Source of the DNA: an uncultured Anaerococcus sp.
GTDB taxonomy: Bacteria > Bacillota > Clostridia > Tissierellales > Peptoniphilaceae
Direction: 5' to 3'
Assembly: GCA_943914475.1 (NCBI GenBank)
Contig: CALUCE010000003.1
Location: 1-64,000 of the forward strand
Length of the DNA stretch: 64,000 bases
The notes beneath the pieces were generated by a model. The model worked only from the letters and a program-made list of their open reading frames with translations, was not told the origin of the DNA and made no database searches. Positions 41,426 to 49,012 of this stretch are shown here, one piece after another (the stretch's first letter is position 1; every line of letters begins with the position of its first letter). The position numbers were made by a program, and so were the translations under genes.

Positions 41426-41928
41426 AAGATTTTATCCCTTCTTTAAGTTTTTCCTTTGCCCTATAAAAACAAACACAAGCCCGGTTATCAGTCTTATTAA
41501 AAACTTTCCCAATCTCCTTAAAAGACATCTCCTGGAAAAGTCTAAGCTTTACTATATCCTTGTATGGTTGGTCTAGCTCTTCTATCAAATTTTCTAAGGA
41601 AGACTTCTCTTCTTTTTTTAAAAATTCTTCCTCTATATCTTCCTTATTTGCTATATTTTCTTCATAGTCTTCCAATAAAAGTAACTTCTTATTTCTTTTA
41701 ATATAGGTGTAGTAGGTATTTAATATAGGTGTAGTAGGTATTTTTCCCTACTTGAAGGAGGTAAGTTTTTATAGAATCTTCTTTTTTTATTTTTTCTAGG
41801 TTGTCCATTACTTTTAGAAAAGTTTCACTTGTTACATCCTCTGATATTTCTTTATTTTTTGATAAGTAAAGAATAAACTTATAAAGGTCCTCAAAGTAGA
41901 GCCTATAAATTTTTTCTATATCTATCAT
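41415..41928 (-). pseudogene. ECF-type sigma factor gene, disrupted by a 22-bp tandem duplication
   Basis: Region 2 (YRLYFEDLYKFILYLSKNKE and SEDVTSETFLKVMDNLEKI) lies in frame 41698-41928, and region 4 (LDQPYKDIVKLRLFQEMSF and KEIGKVFNKTDNRA) in frame 41415-41675. Between them a 22-bp unit is present twice (41698-41719, 41720-41741). Removing one copy gives a continuous 163-aa ECF sigma factor through NTYYTYIKRNKKLLLLEDYE. With both copies, translation stops at IKYLLHLY. The duplication can be lost by slippage or recombination, so the gene may switch. GAGGAGG precedes the ATG. Confidence 0.85.
41698..41741. repeat. 22-bp perfect tandem duplication inside the sigma factor gene
   Basis: Two exact, adjacent copies of a 22-bp unit containing TATAGGTGTAGTAGGTAT. 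The unit is not a multiple of three, so the copy number decides the reading frame. Confidence 0.95.
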
Positions 41929-41982
41929 TTTTACCTCCTCTACTTATAAGACTAAACTAAAGAGAAAATCTTACATATATGT

Positions 41983-42014
41983 AAAAAAAAAGCAAAAGAC
42001 CCATATCTCTTGCT
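41983..42014 (-). terminator. Terminator after the HD-domain gene
   Basis: AGCAAGAGA and TCTTTTGCT (minus strand) form a 9-bp stem with one G-T pair, followed by T9. It ends the comEB to HD operon. Confidence 0.8.
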
Positions 42015-42015
42015 C

Positions 42016-42603
42016 TTACTTACAATAATCACTGATTGAATACTTTAATCTTTTTGCAAAGTAGTTTTCCAGTTCTTTTAATTTTTCTATTTTTACATCA
42101 TAAAAGCCATTATCTCCATGTTTTTCTATGGTTCTTCTGGCTCTTTCTTCTATGCCCAAGTACTCATATTTTATAGATCCATCTAGTAGCTGGATAAGTT
42201 TATCGTAATCATTGTATTCTATCTGGTAAAGATAGTCTTCTATGAATTTCTTATCTTTCTCTTTGATATTCATCTTCCCAGAATAGGAATTTACATCCTT
42301 CACTATAAAAGAATGAGTCATGGCTATCCTTGCTGGAAAGAAGAAGGTTTCTGATCTTAAAAGCTCAAAGCCTTTTATAATGTGCCTGGCTCCCTTTTTC
42401 TTGTCATATTTTCCTATATCATGAAGTGCGCCCACAGCATAGGCTATGTCAGGATCAAGACCAAGTTCTTCTGCCATATTTCTAGCAGTCCTTCCTATAA
42501 GGTAAGAATGCTTAACCCATTTACCAAAGTTTGGATTATCTTCTCTTAAAAAATAATTTATCTTATCCCTATTGGGGATGTTCCCATAATTTTCCTTATA
42601 CAT
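42016..42603 (-). CDS. HD-domain phosphohydrolase
   Basis: The 195-aa protein has HD motifs: HSYLIGRTARNMAEELG, then ALHDIGKYDKKKGARHIIKG (about 59-78). It most likely hydrolyses a nucleotide or similar phosphate, with substrate unknown. It overlaps the thioesterase gene by 8 bases and is the last gene of the unit. The ATG lies in the thioesterase stop region. Confidence 0.85.
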   Translation of the reverse strand: MYKENYGNIPNRDKINYFLREDNPNFGKWVKHSYLIGRTARNMAEELGLDPDIAYAVGALHDIGKYDKKKGARHIIKGFELLRSETFFFPARIAMTHSFIVKDVNSYSGKMNIKEKDKKFIEDYLYQIEYNDYDKLIQLLDGSIKYEYLGIEERARRTIEKHGDNGFYDVKIEKLKELENYFAKRLKYSISDYCK

Positions 42604-43294
42604 TTCTTTTTATCATCTTTCCATAGGTATAAACTTTGCCATCTTCTGACCTAAGTCTAAAGTCAGATTGGTTCTCTTTGTTTTTAACTTCTCCTATAAC
42701 AAAGTCACGATCTCTTATTTCATTTTTATAAACCACTTTAAAGTATTCTATATCTTGGTCAGAAAACTTGGTCAAGTCTTCTATTAGGTCCATATAGGCA
42801 GCATTGTTTACATGGAGTTTGACATCTATATCCGCCCTTCTTATTTGAAGTTTATGGGATTCTTCAAAGTCTTCTTCAAAGTTCACGTCTCTTCCATTAT
42901 AAACTGACTCTTCATTTCCATAGGCCTCTTCTATATCCTTGGGCACCTTTACAGGTCTTTGTCTTTCTATATCTATTAACAAAAGCACACAATAAGCCTT
43001 GGCAACAAGCTTGCCATCTTTTTCTATAATAAAATTCCTATAAGCATAAAACTTGTTCATCTTGATGGCATAGGTTGTAACTTCTATTTGGTCAAAGGCC
43101 TTGATTGGATCTATTATTTCCACATCCCATGAGTATAAAACCCAGGCATATTTGTTTTTAAAAGCTGTATCCTCAACCTTAAAAGATTGGAGGTTTGCCA
43201 CATCATACATATAGCCCAAAAGATACCTTGGCTTGAGATAGGATTTTGAATTTATCAAGAAAGATGGAAGCTCGTAGAATTTTGTTGTTTTCAT
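42596..43294 (-). CDS. Acyl-ACP thioesterase family protein
   Basis: The 232-aa protein has the double hot-dog fold of bacterial FatA-like acyl-ACP thioesterases, which release fatty acids from ACP. The first half has LLGYMYDVANLQS and YAWVLYSWDVEI; the second half has the catalytic-type element DVKLHVNNAAYMDLI (residues 157-171). The family motif includes Asn and His here. It lies 8 bases after the AarF gene. It could trim lipids for membrane remodelling. Confidence 0.88.
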   Translation of the reverse strand: MKTTKFYELPSFLINSKSYLKPRYLLGYMYDVANLQSFKVEDTAFKNKYAWVLYSWDVEIIDPIKAFDQIEVTTYAIKMNKFYAYRNFIIEKDGKLVAKAYCVLLLIDIERQRPVKVPKDIEEAYGNEESVYNGRDVNFEEDFEESHKLQIRRADIDVKLHVNNAAYMDLIEDLTKFSDQDIEYFKVVYKNEIRDRDFVIGEVKNKENQSDFRLRSEDGKVYTYGKMIKRNV

Positions 43295-43302
43295 TAACTC
43301 TC

Positions 43303-44937
43303 CTAACTTTTTATAATCTTAATTCCCAATATAGATATCAGGATCAACAGTAAAACGAAAATCATTAACATTATACTTTTAATCCTAGAAATGTTAATAG
43401 GAGCAAGGGCCAAGAAAATAATAAGTGCTGAAAGAATAAGGCAAAGGCCTAAAAACACTATAGCTTGGGTCTTTCTCTTTTCAATTTTTTCTTCTCTCTT
43501 GATTTCTTCCTTGTCTTTTTTTACTACTATTTCAAAATTACCACTGGAAAGTTGCCTTAAAATAGATAGGCTTCTTTGAGGATAGTCCTTGATAAAGGAA
43601 AGCAAGTCATAAAACCTTGGCAGACTCCTGTCTATGAGGCTTCTAGGTCTTACTAGCCTTATCATAAGTTTTTTGGCTATAGGATAGGCAAGCTCTGCAA
43701 AAGATTGGTTATCAACCAAACCTGCCACTAGCCCCTCTAGGGTAAAGATGGTCTTTCCAAAAAGGGTAAGCTCTGCTGGTATTTGAATTTCAAAATCATA
43801 GAGAAGTCCAAAAAAGTCTTCTATCAAGTCCGAAATCTTTATCTCGTGTAGACTTAGGGTCATATAGGAATCTAGTATATCTTGGATCCTATTTTCAAAA
43901 TCTCCAATCTTTGAAAAATTCGCCTTGATAAGTCCCATATTTATAACAGCATCTGATATTAGCTTGACCTGGTTAAAGGATGCTCCCACAAATATTTTCA
44001 TTATCTGAAACCTGTAGTTTTCTGAAAGAGCTCCCACTATACCAAAGTCTAGAAGATGAATTCCCATATCCTTGTCTATAAAGATGTTTCCATGGTGAGG
44101 ATCTGCATGGAAAAAACCATAGGAAAAGCACTGGTTGACATAGGAATAAACTAGTTTTTCCGAAATCTTCTTTTTTTCTTCGTTTGGATAGTCAACAATT
44201 TCCCTTATGGATTTTCCGTCTATGTATCCCATGGTCAAAACCTTGGAAGTAGAATAATCTTCATATACCTTTGGTGAGGTTACATACTTGTCCTTTTTAT
44301 TTAACTCGTAGAATTTTTTTAGGTTATTTACTTCATTTTTAAAGTTTATTTCCTTAAAAAGTGACTTCCTAAATTCTTCTATAACCTTAACTAGGTCAAA
44401 GGACTTTACCTGGTGCTTGGCCCAATACTTTTTTGCCAAGTCACTCATGATTTTTGTATCGGTTTCTATGATTTCTGCTATATCATTCCTTAAAACCTTG
44501 ACACAAACTTCTTCCACCAAGCCATTTATTTCAAGCTTTCCGTGGTAGACTTGGGCTATAGACCCGCTAGCCAAAGGCTTTTTATCAAAGGATAAAAAAA
44601 CTTGGTCCAAACTTTCTCCGAACTCTTCAACAAGGGTCTTTTCTATCAAGGAAAAGTCAAGTGGAGCCACATCGTCTTGGAGCTTGGTTAGTTCATCTAC
44701 AACTGCATCAGAAAAAATATCCCTCCTTGATGAGAGAAGCTGGCCAAATTTTACAAAGACTGGTCCCAGGTTTTCCAGGGCCAGCCTTAGTTTTTTTCCG
44801 TATTCTATTTGATTTTTCTTATCTATGGAAACTTTTCCATATCTAATTTTATTTGAGACAAGTTCATTCATAAAATCGAGGGTACCAGATTTTATGAGCT
44901 CTTTTACTATCTCAAGCTTTCTTTTAGAATAGTTCAT
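43303..44937 (-). CDS. AarF/UbiB (ABC1) family atypical kinase
   Basis: The 544-aa protein belongs to the ABC1/UbiB kinase-like family. It has the KxGQ helix (VKFGQLLSSRRD, near 63), the A-rich loop LASGSIAQVYHG replacing a G-loop, EVCVKVLR for the lysine, and HADPHHGNIF with the catalytic loop. Two membrane helices close the C-terminus (about 490-540). In quinone makers UbiB supports ubiquinone synthesis; in anaerobic Firmicutes without quinones the role is unknown, perhaps lipid handling. It follows the phasin-like gene by one base. Confidence 0.9.
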   Translation of the reverse strand: MNYSKRKLEIVKELIKSGTLDFMNELVSNKIRYGKVSIDKKNQIEYGKKLRLALENLGPVFVKFGQLLSSRRDIFSDAVVDELTKLQDDVAPLDFSLIEKTLVEEFGESLDQVFLSFDKKPLASGSIAQVYHGKLEINGLVEEVCVKVLRNDIAEIIETDTKIMSDLAKKYWAKHQVKSFDLVKVIEEFRKSLFKEINFKNEVNNLKKFYELNKKDKYVTSPKVYEDYSTSKVLTMGYIDGKSIREIVDYPNEEKKKISEKLVYSYVNQCFSYGFFHADPHHGNIFIDKDMGIHLLDFGIVGALSENYRFQIMKIFVGASFNQVKLISDAVINMGLIKANFSKIGDFENRIQDILDSYMTLSLHEIKISDLIEDFFGLLYDFEIQIPAELTLFGKTIFTLEGLVAGLVDNQSFAELAYPIAKKLMIRLVRPRSLIDRSLPRFYDLLSFIKDYPQRSLSILRQLSSGNFEIVVKKDKEEIKREEKIEKRKTQAIVFLGLCLILSALIIFLALAPINISRIKSIMLMIFVLLLILISILGIKIIKS

Positions 44938-44938
44938 C

Positions 44939-45271
44939 TTAGTCTTCTTGATTTTCTTCCTTTTTCAATTTGTCCATTTGTCTTTTAACTTCTTCGCCTA
45001 TGTAGAATTCTAGGTCAGATTTTTTTACGTATTCATTAAGTTTAAGATAGTCTTCTATACTTTCTCTAGAAATTCTTTCTATTTCTTCTCTTTGGGTCTT
45101 GCCCTTTTCCAAAAGCTTAGTAAAGACATCGTCTGCCTCGTATCTTGAGATTTCTCCTCTTTCTACCATTTGGTCTACAAAGCTTTGGATCCTATCTTTT
45201 GAATAGTAAAAAACTCCTGCTCCAAAATCTATAGAATCTTTAATTAGTCTTTCAAAATTAGTATCTTTCAT
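44939..45271 (-). CDS. Phasin-like / polyhydroxyalkanoate granule-associated-type protein
   Basis: The 110-aa protein is helical and acidic-basic, without a signal: MKDTNFERLIKDSIDFGAGVF then RIQSFVDQMVERGEISRYEADDV and a long coiled-coil tail. This resembles the phasin-type proteins often placed next to ABC1 kinases. PHA synthesis genes are absent nearby, so a role as partner of the AarF kinase is more likely than granule binding. AGGAGG lies before ATG. Confidence 0.7.
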   Translation of the reverse strand: MKDTNFERLIKDSIDFGAGVFYYSKDRIQSFVDQMVERGEISRYEADDVFTKLLEKGKTQREEIERISRESIEDYLKLNEYVKKSDLEFYIGEEVKRQMDKLKKEENQED

Positions 45272-45308
45272 AAGCTCCTCCTTGTATATATTTTACCCAT
45301 TTAACCCT

Positions 45309-45752
45309 TTAATCTTCTGGTATATTAATTTGGATATAGTCTATCTTGTTTCTCTTTAAAAGCTCTAGGGCATATTCATCAACCCTATAGGCATTGGCAT
45401 AGTAAATTTTCTTGATACCTGCTTGGATTAAAGACTTTGTACAATTTAGGCAAGGAAAATGTGTCACATAGCAGGCGCAGCCATTTACAGAAATCCCTTC
45501 CTTAGCACAATACAAAAGTGCATTCATTTCAGCATGGATGGTTGCTATACAGTGCCCATCCCTCATGGTATGACCTACCTCATCACAGTGGGGATTGCCC
45601 TTTATAGAGCCATTGTAACCAGTTGATACTATCCTATTGTCTTCATTCACCAAAACACAACCTACATAGGCCCTATCGCAGGTTCCTCTTTGACTCACAT
45701 TGTAGGCAAGTTTCATAAAATATTCTTCCCAAGTTAACCTATCTTTCGCCAT
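45309..45752 (-). CDS. comEB: ComEB-type dCMP deaminase
   Basis: dCMP deaminase makes dUMP for thymidylate synthesis. The 147-aa enzyme begins MAKDRLTWEEYFMKLA, has the CVLVNEDNRIVSTGYNG region, zinc ligand HAEMNAL (about 77-83) and PCLNCTKSLIQAG with two Cys. GGAGG at the right distance selects ATG 45752 over the ATG inside the site. It heads the five-gene unit to the HD protein. Confidence 0.95.
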   Translation of the reverse strand: MAKDRLTWEEYFMKLAYNVSQRGTCDRAYVGCVLVNEDNRIVSTGYNGSIKGNPHCDEVGHTMRDGHCIATIHAEMNALLYCAKEGISVNGCACYVTHFPCLNCTKSLIQAGIKKIYYANAYRVDEYALELLKRNKIDYIQINIPED

Positions 45753-45792
45753 AAAAACCTCCATTTTCTTATACCTATTTTATCAAATATAG

Positions 45793-45825
45793 AAAAAAAG
45801 GGTAAGCTAATCTCCTAGTCACCCT
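45793..45825 (-). terminator. Terminator after the ytr-like lipoprotein gene
   Basis: AGGGT/ACCCT arms with an inner CTA/TAG pairing and T7 on the minus strand. Confidence 0.65.
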
Positions 45826-45831
45826 AAATTT

Positions 45832-46395
45832 TTATTCTTCACTTGGTTGTAGTCTAATCTTAAACTTATTTTCTTTATCGAGTTTATCGGTTATTTTAAA
45901 GCTATAGTCTATATTTTTTTCCTTTTTATCCGAGACAAAGATTGCCCTTACAGATTCTTCATTGGACTTAAGTCCTTCAAGACCAGGCACTATATTGGTA
46001 GCAGAAACTAGTTCAAGGTCTTTTTTGTCCATATTTTTAGCCTTAGGCAGAAGGTCTTGTAGTTTATAAGATGAGTAGGAGAAGTCTGTGTCTATGGTCT
46101 TATCCTCAAAAATAAAATCAATATATATCACATACTTTCCCTTAGCCTTATCTTTTATATTATCTATAATTTTTGTATCATCTATATCTTCAAATCTTCT
46201 AATGGAAGTATCTATTATAGAAAGTTCAAACTGCCCATCAGAAGCAAAGCCTGAGTAGGTGTCAAGGTCTATATCTTCACTTATATCTATGCTTGGCGGA
46301 CTTTCTTCATAGCTTTCTTTATTAACATTATTTTTCCCACAAGCTGTAAGTATTGTCAACAAAGTTAAGCCAGTAAGAAAGAAATTCTTTTTCAT
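45832..46395 (-). CDS. Lipoprotein, last gene of the YtrA-ABC operon
   Basis: The 187-aa protein starts MKKNFFLTGLTLLTILTACG; the lipobox LTAC places the lipidated Cys at 19. The remainder is acidic and shows no known fold (SFQ-type strands, ISEDIDLDTYSG). It follows the permease by four bases and could be an accessory part of the transporter on the outer face. Confidence 0.75.
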   Translation of the reverse strand: MKKNFFLTGLTLLTILTACGKNNVNKESYEESPPSIDISEDIDLDTYSGFASDGQFELSIIDTSIRRFEDIDDTKIIDNIKDKAKGKYVIYIDFIFEDKTIDTDFSYSSYKLQDLLPKAKNMDKKDLELVSATNIVPGLEGLKSNEESVRAIFVSDKKEKNIDYSFKITDKLDKENKFKIRLQPSEE

Positions 46396-46399
46396 TTAA

Positions 46400-47650
46400 T
46401 CACACCTTTATTTTTATATTAAACAAAGCTTTAAATAACTTATATGATACAAACAATAAGAATAGGTACAAGACTATTCCTATATAGACATTATAGTCTA
46501 CAAAAGTTGAAGTTACAATGTTAAATATTAGAGCTGTGAGGGTTAGGCTTGCAAGAGTTTGGCTAATAATTTTAAGTGGTCTATTTATAACCATATAACC
46601 TGAATTTTCTGTCTTCATATGCTTTACTATAAAGTAGGCAAGGATAAATACTAGTGCCGCTATTATGCCATGGGCTATTAGCATCTCATTTGAAAGATTG
46701 AAATCTCTTAAAGGTGATAAGAAATATAAAAGTACCCCTTCTTGTTTTGCAAGAAATTCATTAAAGCCAGTCATAATGGTTGGACCATAGTCTAGGCCAT
46801 TTAGAACTGTTTGAATGGTTGATATATCAAAGACTGAGAGTTCAAATAGACCAAAGGCTATTATATTTAGGCCAAAATGACCAAAAACATTTCCACTCAT
46901 GGCTCCTGTTGATATGAAGATTACAAAGAATATCCAGTAGAGGATTAGCTCTTTTACAAAGAACCGTGCAAGCCCAGAGCTAGTATAAAGTTTAGCAAGA
47001 CCTGATGTTTTCATCATCACTTGCTCTATTCCTATATGCAAGAGGTAAACTACTAGGGTTAAAAGAAGACCAAAAACAAGCTTCATAGCAAAGTCTTTTG
47101 TCTTTGACCAAGGATACATCCTGGTAAAGTCAAAGTAGTTTGTCATTTGTTCTATACTTGTTAAAAGCATGGCTAGGATAAATAGAAACGGAAAGATGAA
47201 GAAGTTTGTATATTGAGAAAATAGGTTATTTTCTGAATTACTATTTAAAAGCTGGTCTCTTCTTACATCATAGTTAGCTACCTTGCTATCTATAGTATTA
47301 AATTCCATGCTACGGTCTTTGGCATAATACTTATCAATTTCATCTGTCTCCATGCTCATAAGTTCTTCATTTGGAATAATCCCATATTTTTCTACTAACT
47401 TATCCCTTAGCTTATCTCCATACTCTATATAAGACTTGTCTATTTCTTTGGGCTTTTTTATTCTTTTGTCTTTTTTAATATCTAAAGATTCTTCAAAGCT
47501 TTCAACAGAATTAGTAAGTCCTCTGTAGATATCATTAGTATAACTTTTAAAAGTTAAGGTATTTATAAGTAAACTACCAATTATCAAAAGGATTAACCAA
47601 ATAGCATTTTTCTTCCATTGGAGTTTAAATAATTTTTTAAAATCTTTCAT
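46400..47650 (-). CDS. ABC transporter permease, YtrC/D type
   Basis: The 416-aa protein has an N-terminal membrane helix (about 17-33), a long soluble loop (about 34-150, in the outer space), and six or so further helices, ending in FLLFVSYKLF. This fits permeases paired with YtrB-like ATPases. Substrate is unknown. It shares one base with the ATPase stop and precedes the lipoprotein. Confidence 0.8.
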   Translation of the reverse strand: MKDFKKLFKLQWKKNAIWLILLIIGSLLINTLTFKSYTNDIYRGLTNSVESFEESLDIKKDKRIKKPKEIDKSYIEYGDKLRDKLVEKYGIIPNEELMSMETDEIDKYYAKDRSMEFNTIDSKVANYDVRRDQLLNSNSENNLFSQYTNFFIFPFLFILAMLLTSIEQMTNYFDFTRMYPWSKTKDFAMKLVFGLLLTLVVYLLHIGIEQVMMKTSGLAKLYTSSGLARFFVKELILYWIFFVIFISTGAMSGNVFGHFGLNIIAFGLFELSVFDISTIQTVLNGLDYGPTIMTGFNEFLAKQEGVLLYFLSPLRDFNLSNEMLIAHGIIAALVFILAYFIVKHMKTENSGYMVINRPLKIISQTLASLTLTALIFNIVTSTFVDYNVYIGIVLYLFLLFVSYKLFKALFNIKIKV

Positions 47651-48510
47651 TATTTTCTCCCCCTTTCCCAGTAGAATGAGTCTTCCACTTGACTAGGCAA
47701 GATATCATATTGGACTATCTCATCTCTTTTTAAAAGTTCTTCTGCCTTTTCTTTATCAAGGCCAAGTAAGATTGTATAAACTCTTCCCAAGTTAAATCTT
47801 AGTATACATAATTCTAGGATGTCTTGAGGAAGCTTATCCTTTACTACTATTTGAAGCTTGGTAAACTTATCAGAACCCTCAGAGATTTTTTCTATCTTTC
47901 CAGCCTTTGTTAAATACAGCACATCGTCTGATATACCGTAAAGCTCATCAAGTTCATGAGATGAAGCAAGGACTGTTCTTCCTTCTTCCTTGGCATCTAA
48001 TAGGTAAGTTTTTATGACTTCCTTGTTTAAAACATCCATCCCATCAAGAATTTCATCTACCAAGAGGATTTCTGCCCTAGTGGCAAGGATGGTTATAAGA
48101 CCAAGAAGATTTTTTATACCCTTGGAGTAGTTCCTGATATTATTTGATAGGTCTATCTCATTTTTTCTAAGCTCATTTATAAAAAAGTTACTATCAAAGT
48201 TTGGATAGATAAGTTTGTAGTAACCAATCATCTTATTAGGATTTGAATAATTAAAGTAATCAAACCTATCTGGTAGGTAGGCTATGTGTTCTATTAGCTT
48301 TGGATTTTTTCTTATATCCTTTCCGTCAAGTAAGACCTGGCCTTGGTCAGGATCAAAAATCTTGGACATAATTTTTAAAAGAGTTGTTTTTCCCGACCCG
48401 TTTCTTCCTACCAAACCTGTAATATTGGCCTCTTTTAGGTCAAAGGAAAAATCATTTAAGACCTTATTTTTCCCAAAAGATTTTTCTATATTTTTTACAG
48501 ATATTATCAT
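47650..48510 (-). CDS. ABC transporter ATPase, YtrB type
   Basis: Walker A GRNGSGKTT (about 35-43), signature YSKGIKNLLGL (a weak LSGGQ form), and Walker B ILLVDEILDGMD are present. The 286-aa length and C-terminal tail match ATPases of GntR-linked ABC systems for antibiotic stress or envelope upkeep. It overlaps the regulator by four bases. Confidence 0.9.
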   Translation of the reverse strand: MIISVKNIEKSFGKNKVLNDFSFDLKEANITGLVGRNGSGKTTLLKIMSKIFDPDQGQVLLDGKDIRKNPKLIEHIAYLPDRFDYFNYSNPNKMIGYYKLIYPNFDSNFFINELRKNEIDLSNNIRNYSKGIKNLLGLITILATRAEILLVDEILDGMDVLNKEVIKTYLLDAKEEGRTVLASSHELDELYGISDDVLYLTKAGKIEKISEGSDKFTKLQIVVKDKLPQDILELCILRFNLGRVYTILLGLDKEKAEELLKRDEIVQYDILPSQVEDSFYWERGRK

Positions 48511-48875
48511 AGGACCTCCTTTGCAGATTTGTCATATATTTCCTTTATTCTTTCTTCTGGAATTTGTAAAAATCTTGTTTCTATAAACAAATCCAGAAGC
48601 TTTTCTTCAGTTTTTTTCACTTCTACTTCCATCATATCTTTGTTTAAAGAGATAAAACTACCCGTACCTGGCTTAGTTTCCATGACGCCCAGGTCTTGGA
48701 GGGTTTTATAGGCCTTGGATACAGTGGAAGTATTGATTAAGAGAGTTTTTGAAAGCTCTCTTACAGATGGCATGGCATCACCGTCTTGTAAAATCCCCCT
48801 GGCTATAAGAAGTCTGGTTTGTTTTACAATTTGAAGGTATAGGGGTGTTGCCGATGAAAAATTTAATTCAAACAA
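48507..48875 (-). CDS. GntR-family regulator, YtrA subfamily
   Basis: The 122-aa protein has a GntR winged helix: PLYLQIVKQTRLLIARGIL and DAMPSVRELSKTLLINTSTVSKAY (about 37-61), followed by LGVMETKPGTGSFI and a short C-terminal helix pair. This is the short YtrA form, a repressor of its own ABC operon. The start is TTG with GGAGG five bases away. The operator is likely at 48889-48909. Confidence 0.92.
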   Translation of the reverse strand: MFELNFSSATPLYLQIVKQTRLLIARGILQDGDAMPSVRELSKTLLINTSTVSKAYKTLQDLGVMETKPGTGSFISLNKDMMEVEVKKTEEKLLDLFIETRFLQIPEERIKEIYDKSAKEVL

Positions 48876-48888
48876 TTCTTCCTCCTTC

Positions 48889-48909
48889 TGTGTGGTATAT
48901 GGTCACACA
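48889..48909. promoter_or_regulatory. Candidate YtrA-type operator
   Basis: TGTGTG and CACACA (48889-48894, 48904-48909) form a perfect 6-bp dyad with a 9-bp spacer, between the -10 and the ribosome site. A repressor here would block elongation or initiation. Confidence 0.65.
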
Positions 48910-48921
48910 CCTTATAGGATA

Positions 48922-48949
48922 ATTATATCCAGGTAGACTTTTTTGTCAA
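48922..48949 (-). promoter_or_regulatory. Promoter of the YtrA-ABC operon
   Basis: TTGACA (48944-48949), 16-bp spacer, TATAAT (48922-48927): both boxes are consensus. Confidence 0.85.
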
Positions 48950-48980
48950 GACTTACTAAAAAAATATTTTTTTCCATAAA

Positions 48981-49005
48981 AAAAGAGGACTCCGTGTCCT
49001 CTTTT
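48981..49005. terminator. Terminator of the cardiolipin synthase gene
   Basis: AAAAGAGGAC (48981-48990) pairs with GTCCTCTTTT (48996-49005), ten base pairs; A/T runs flank on both strands. Confidence 0.85.
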
Positions 49006-49012
49006 AAATAGT

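Noticed and set aside
41698..41741. Tandem 22-bp repeat as a regulatory iteron array
   Set aside because: It lies inside a coding sequence and removal of one copy restores the protein exactly.
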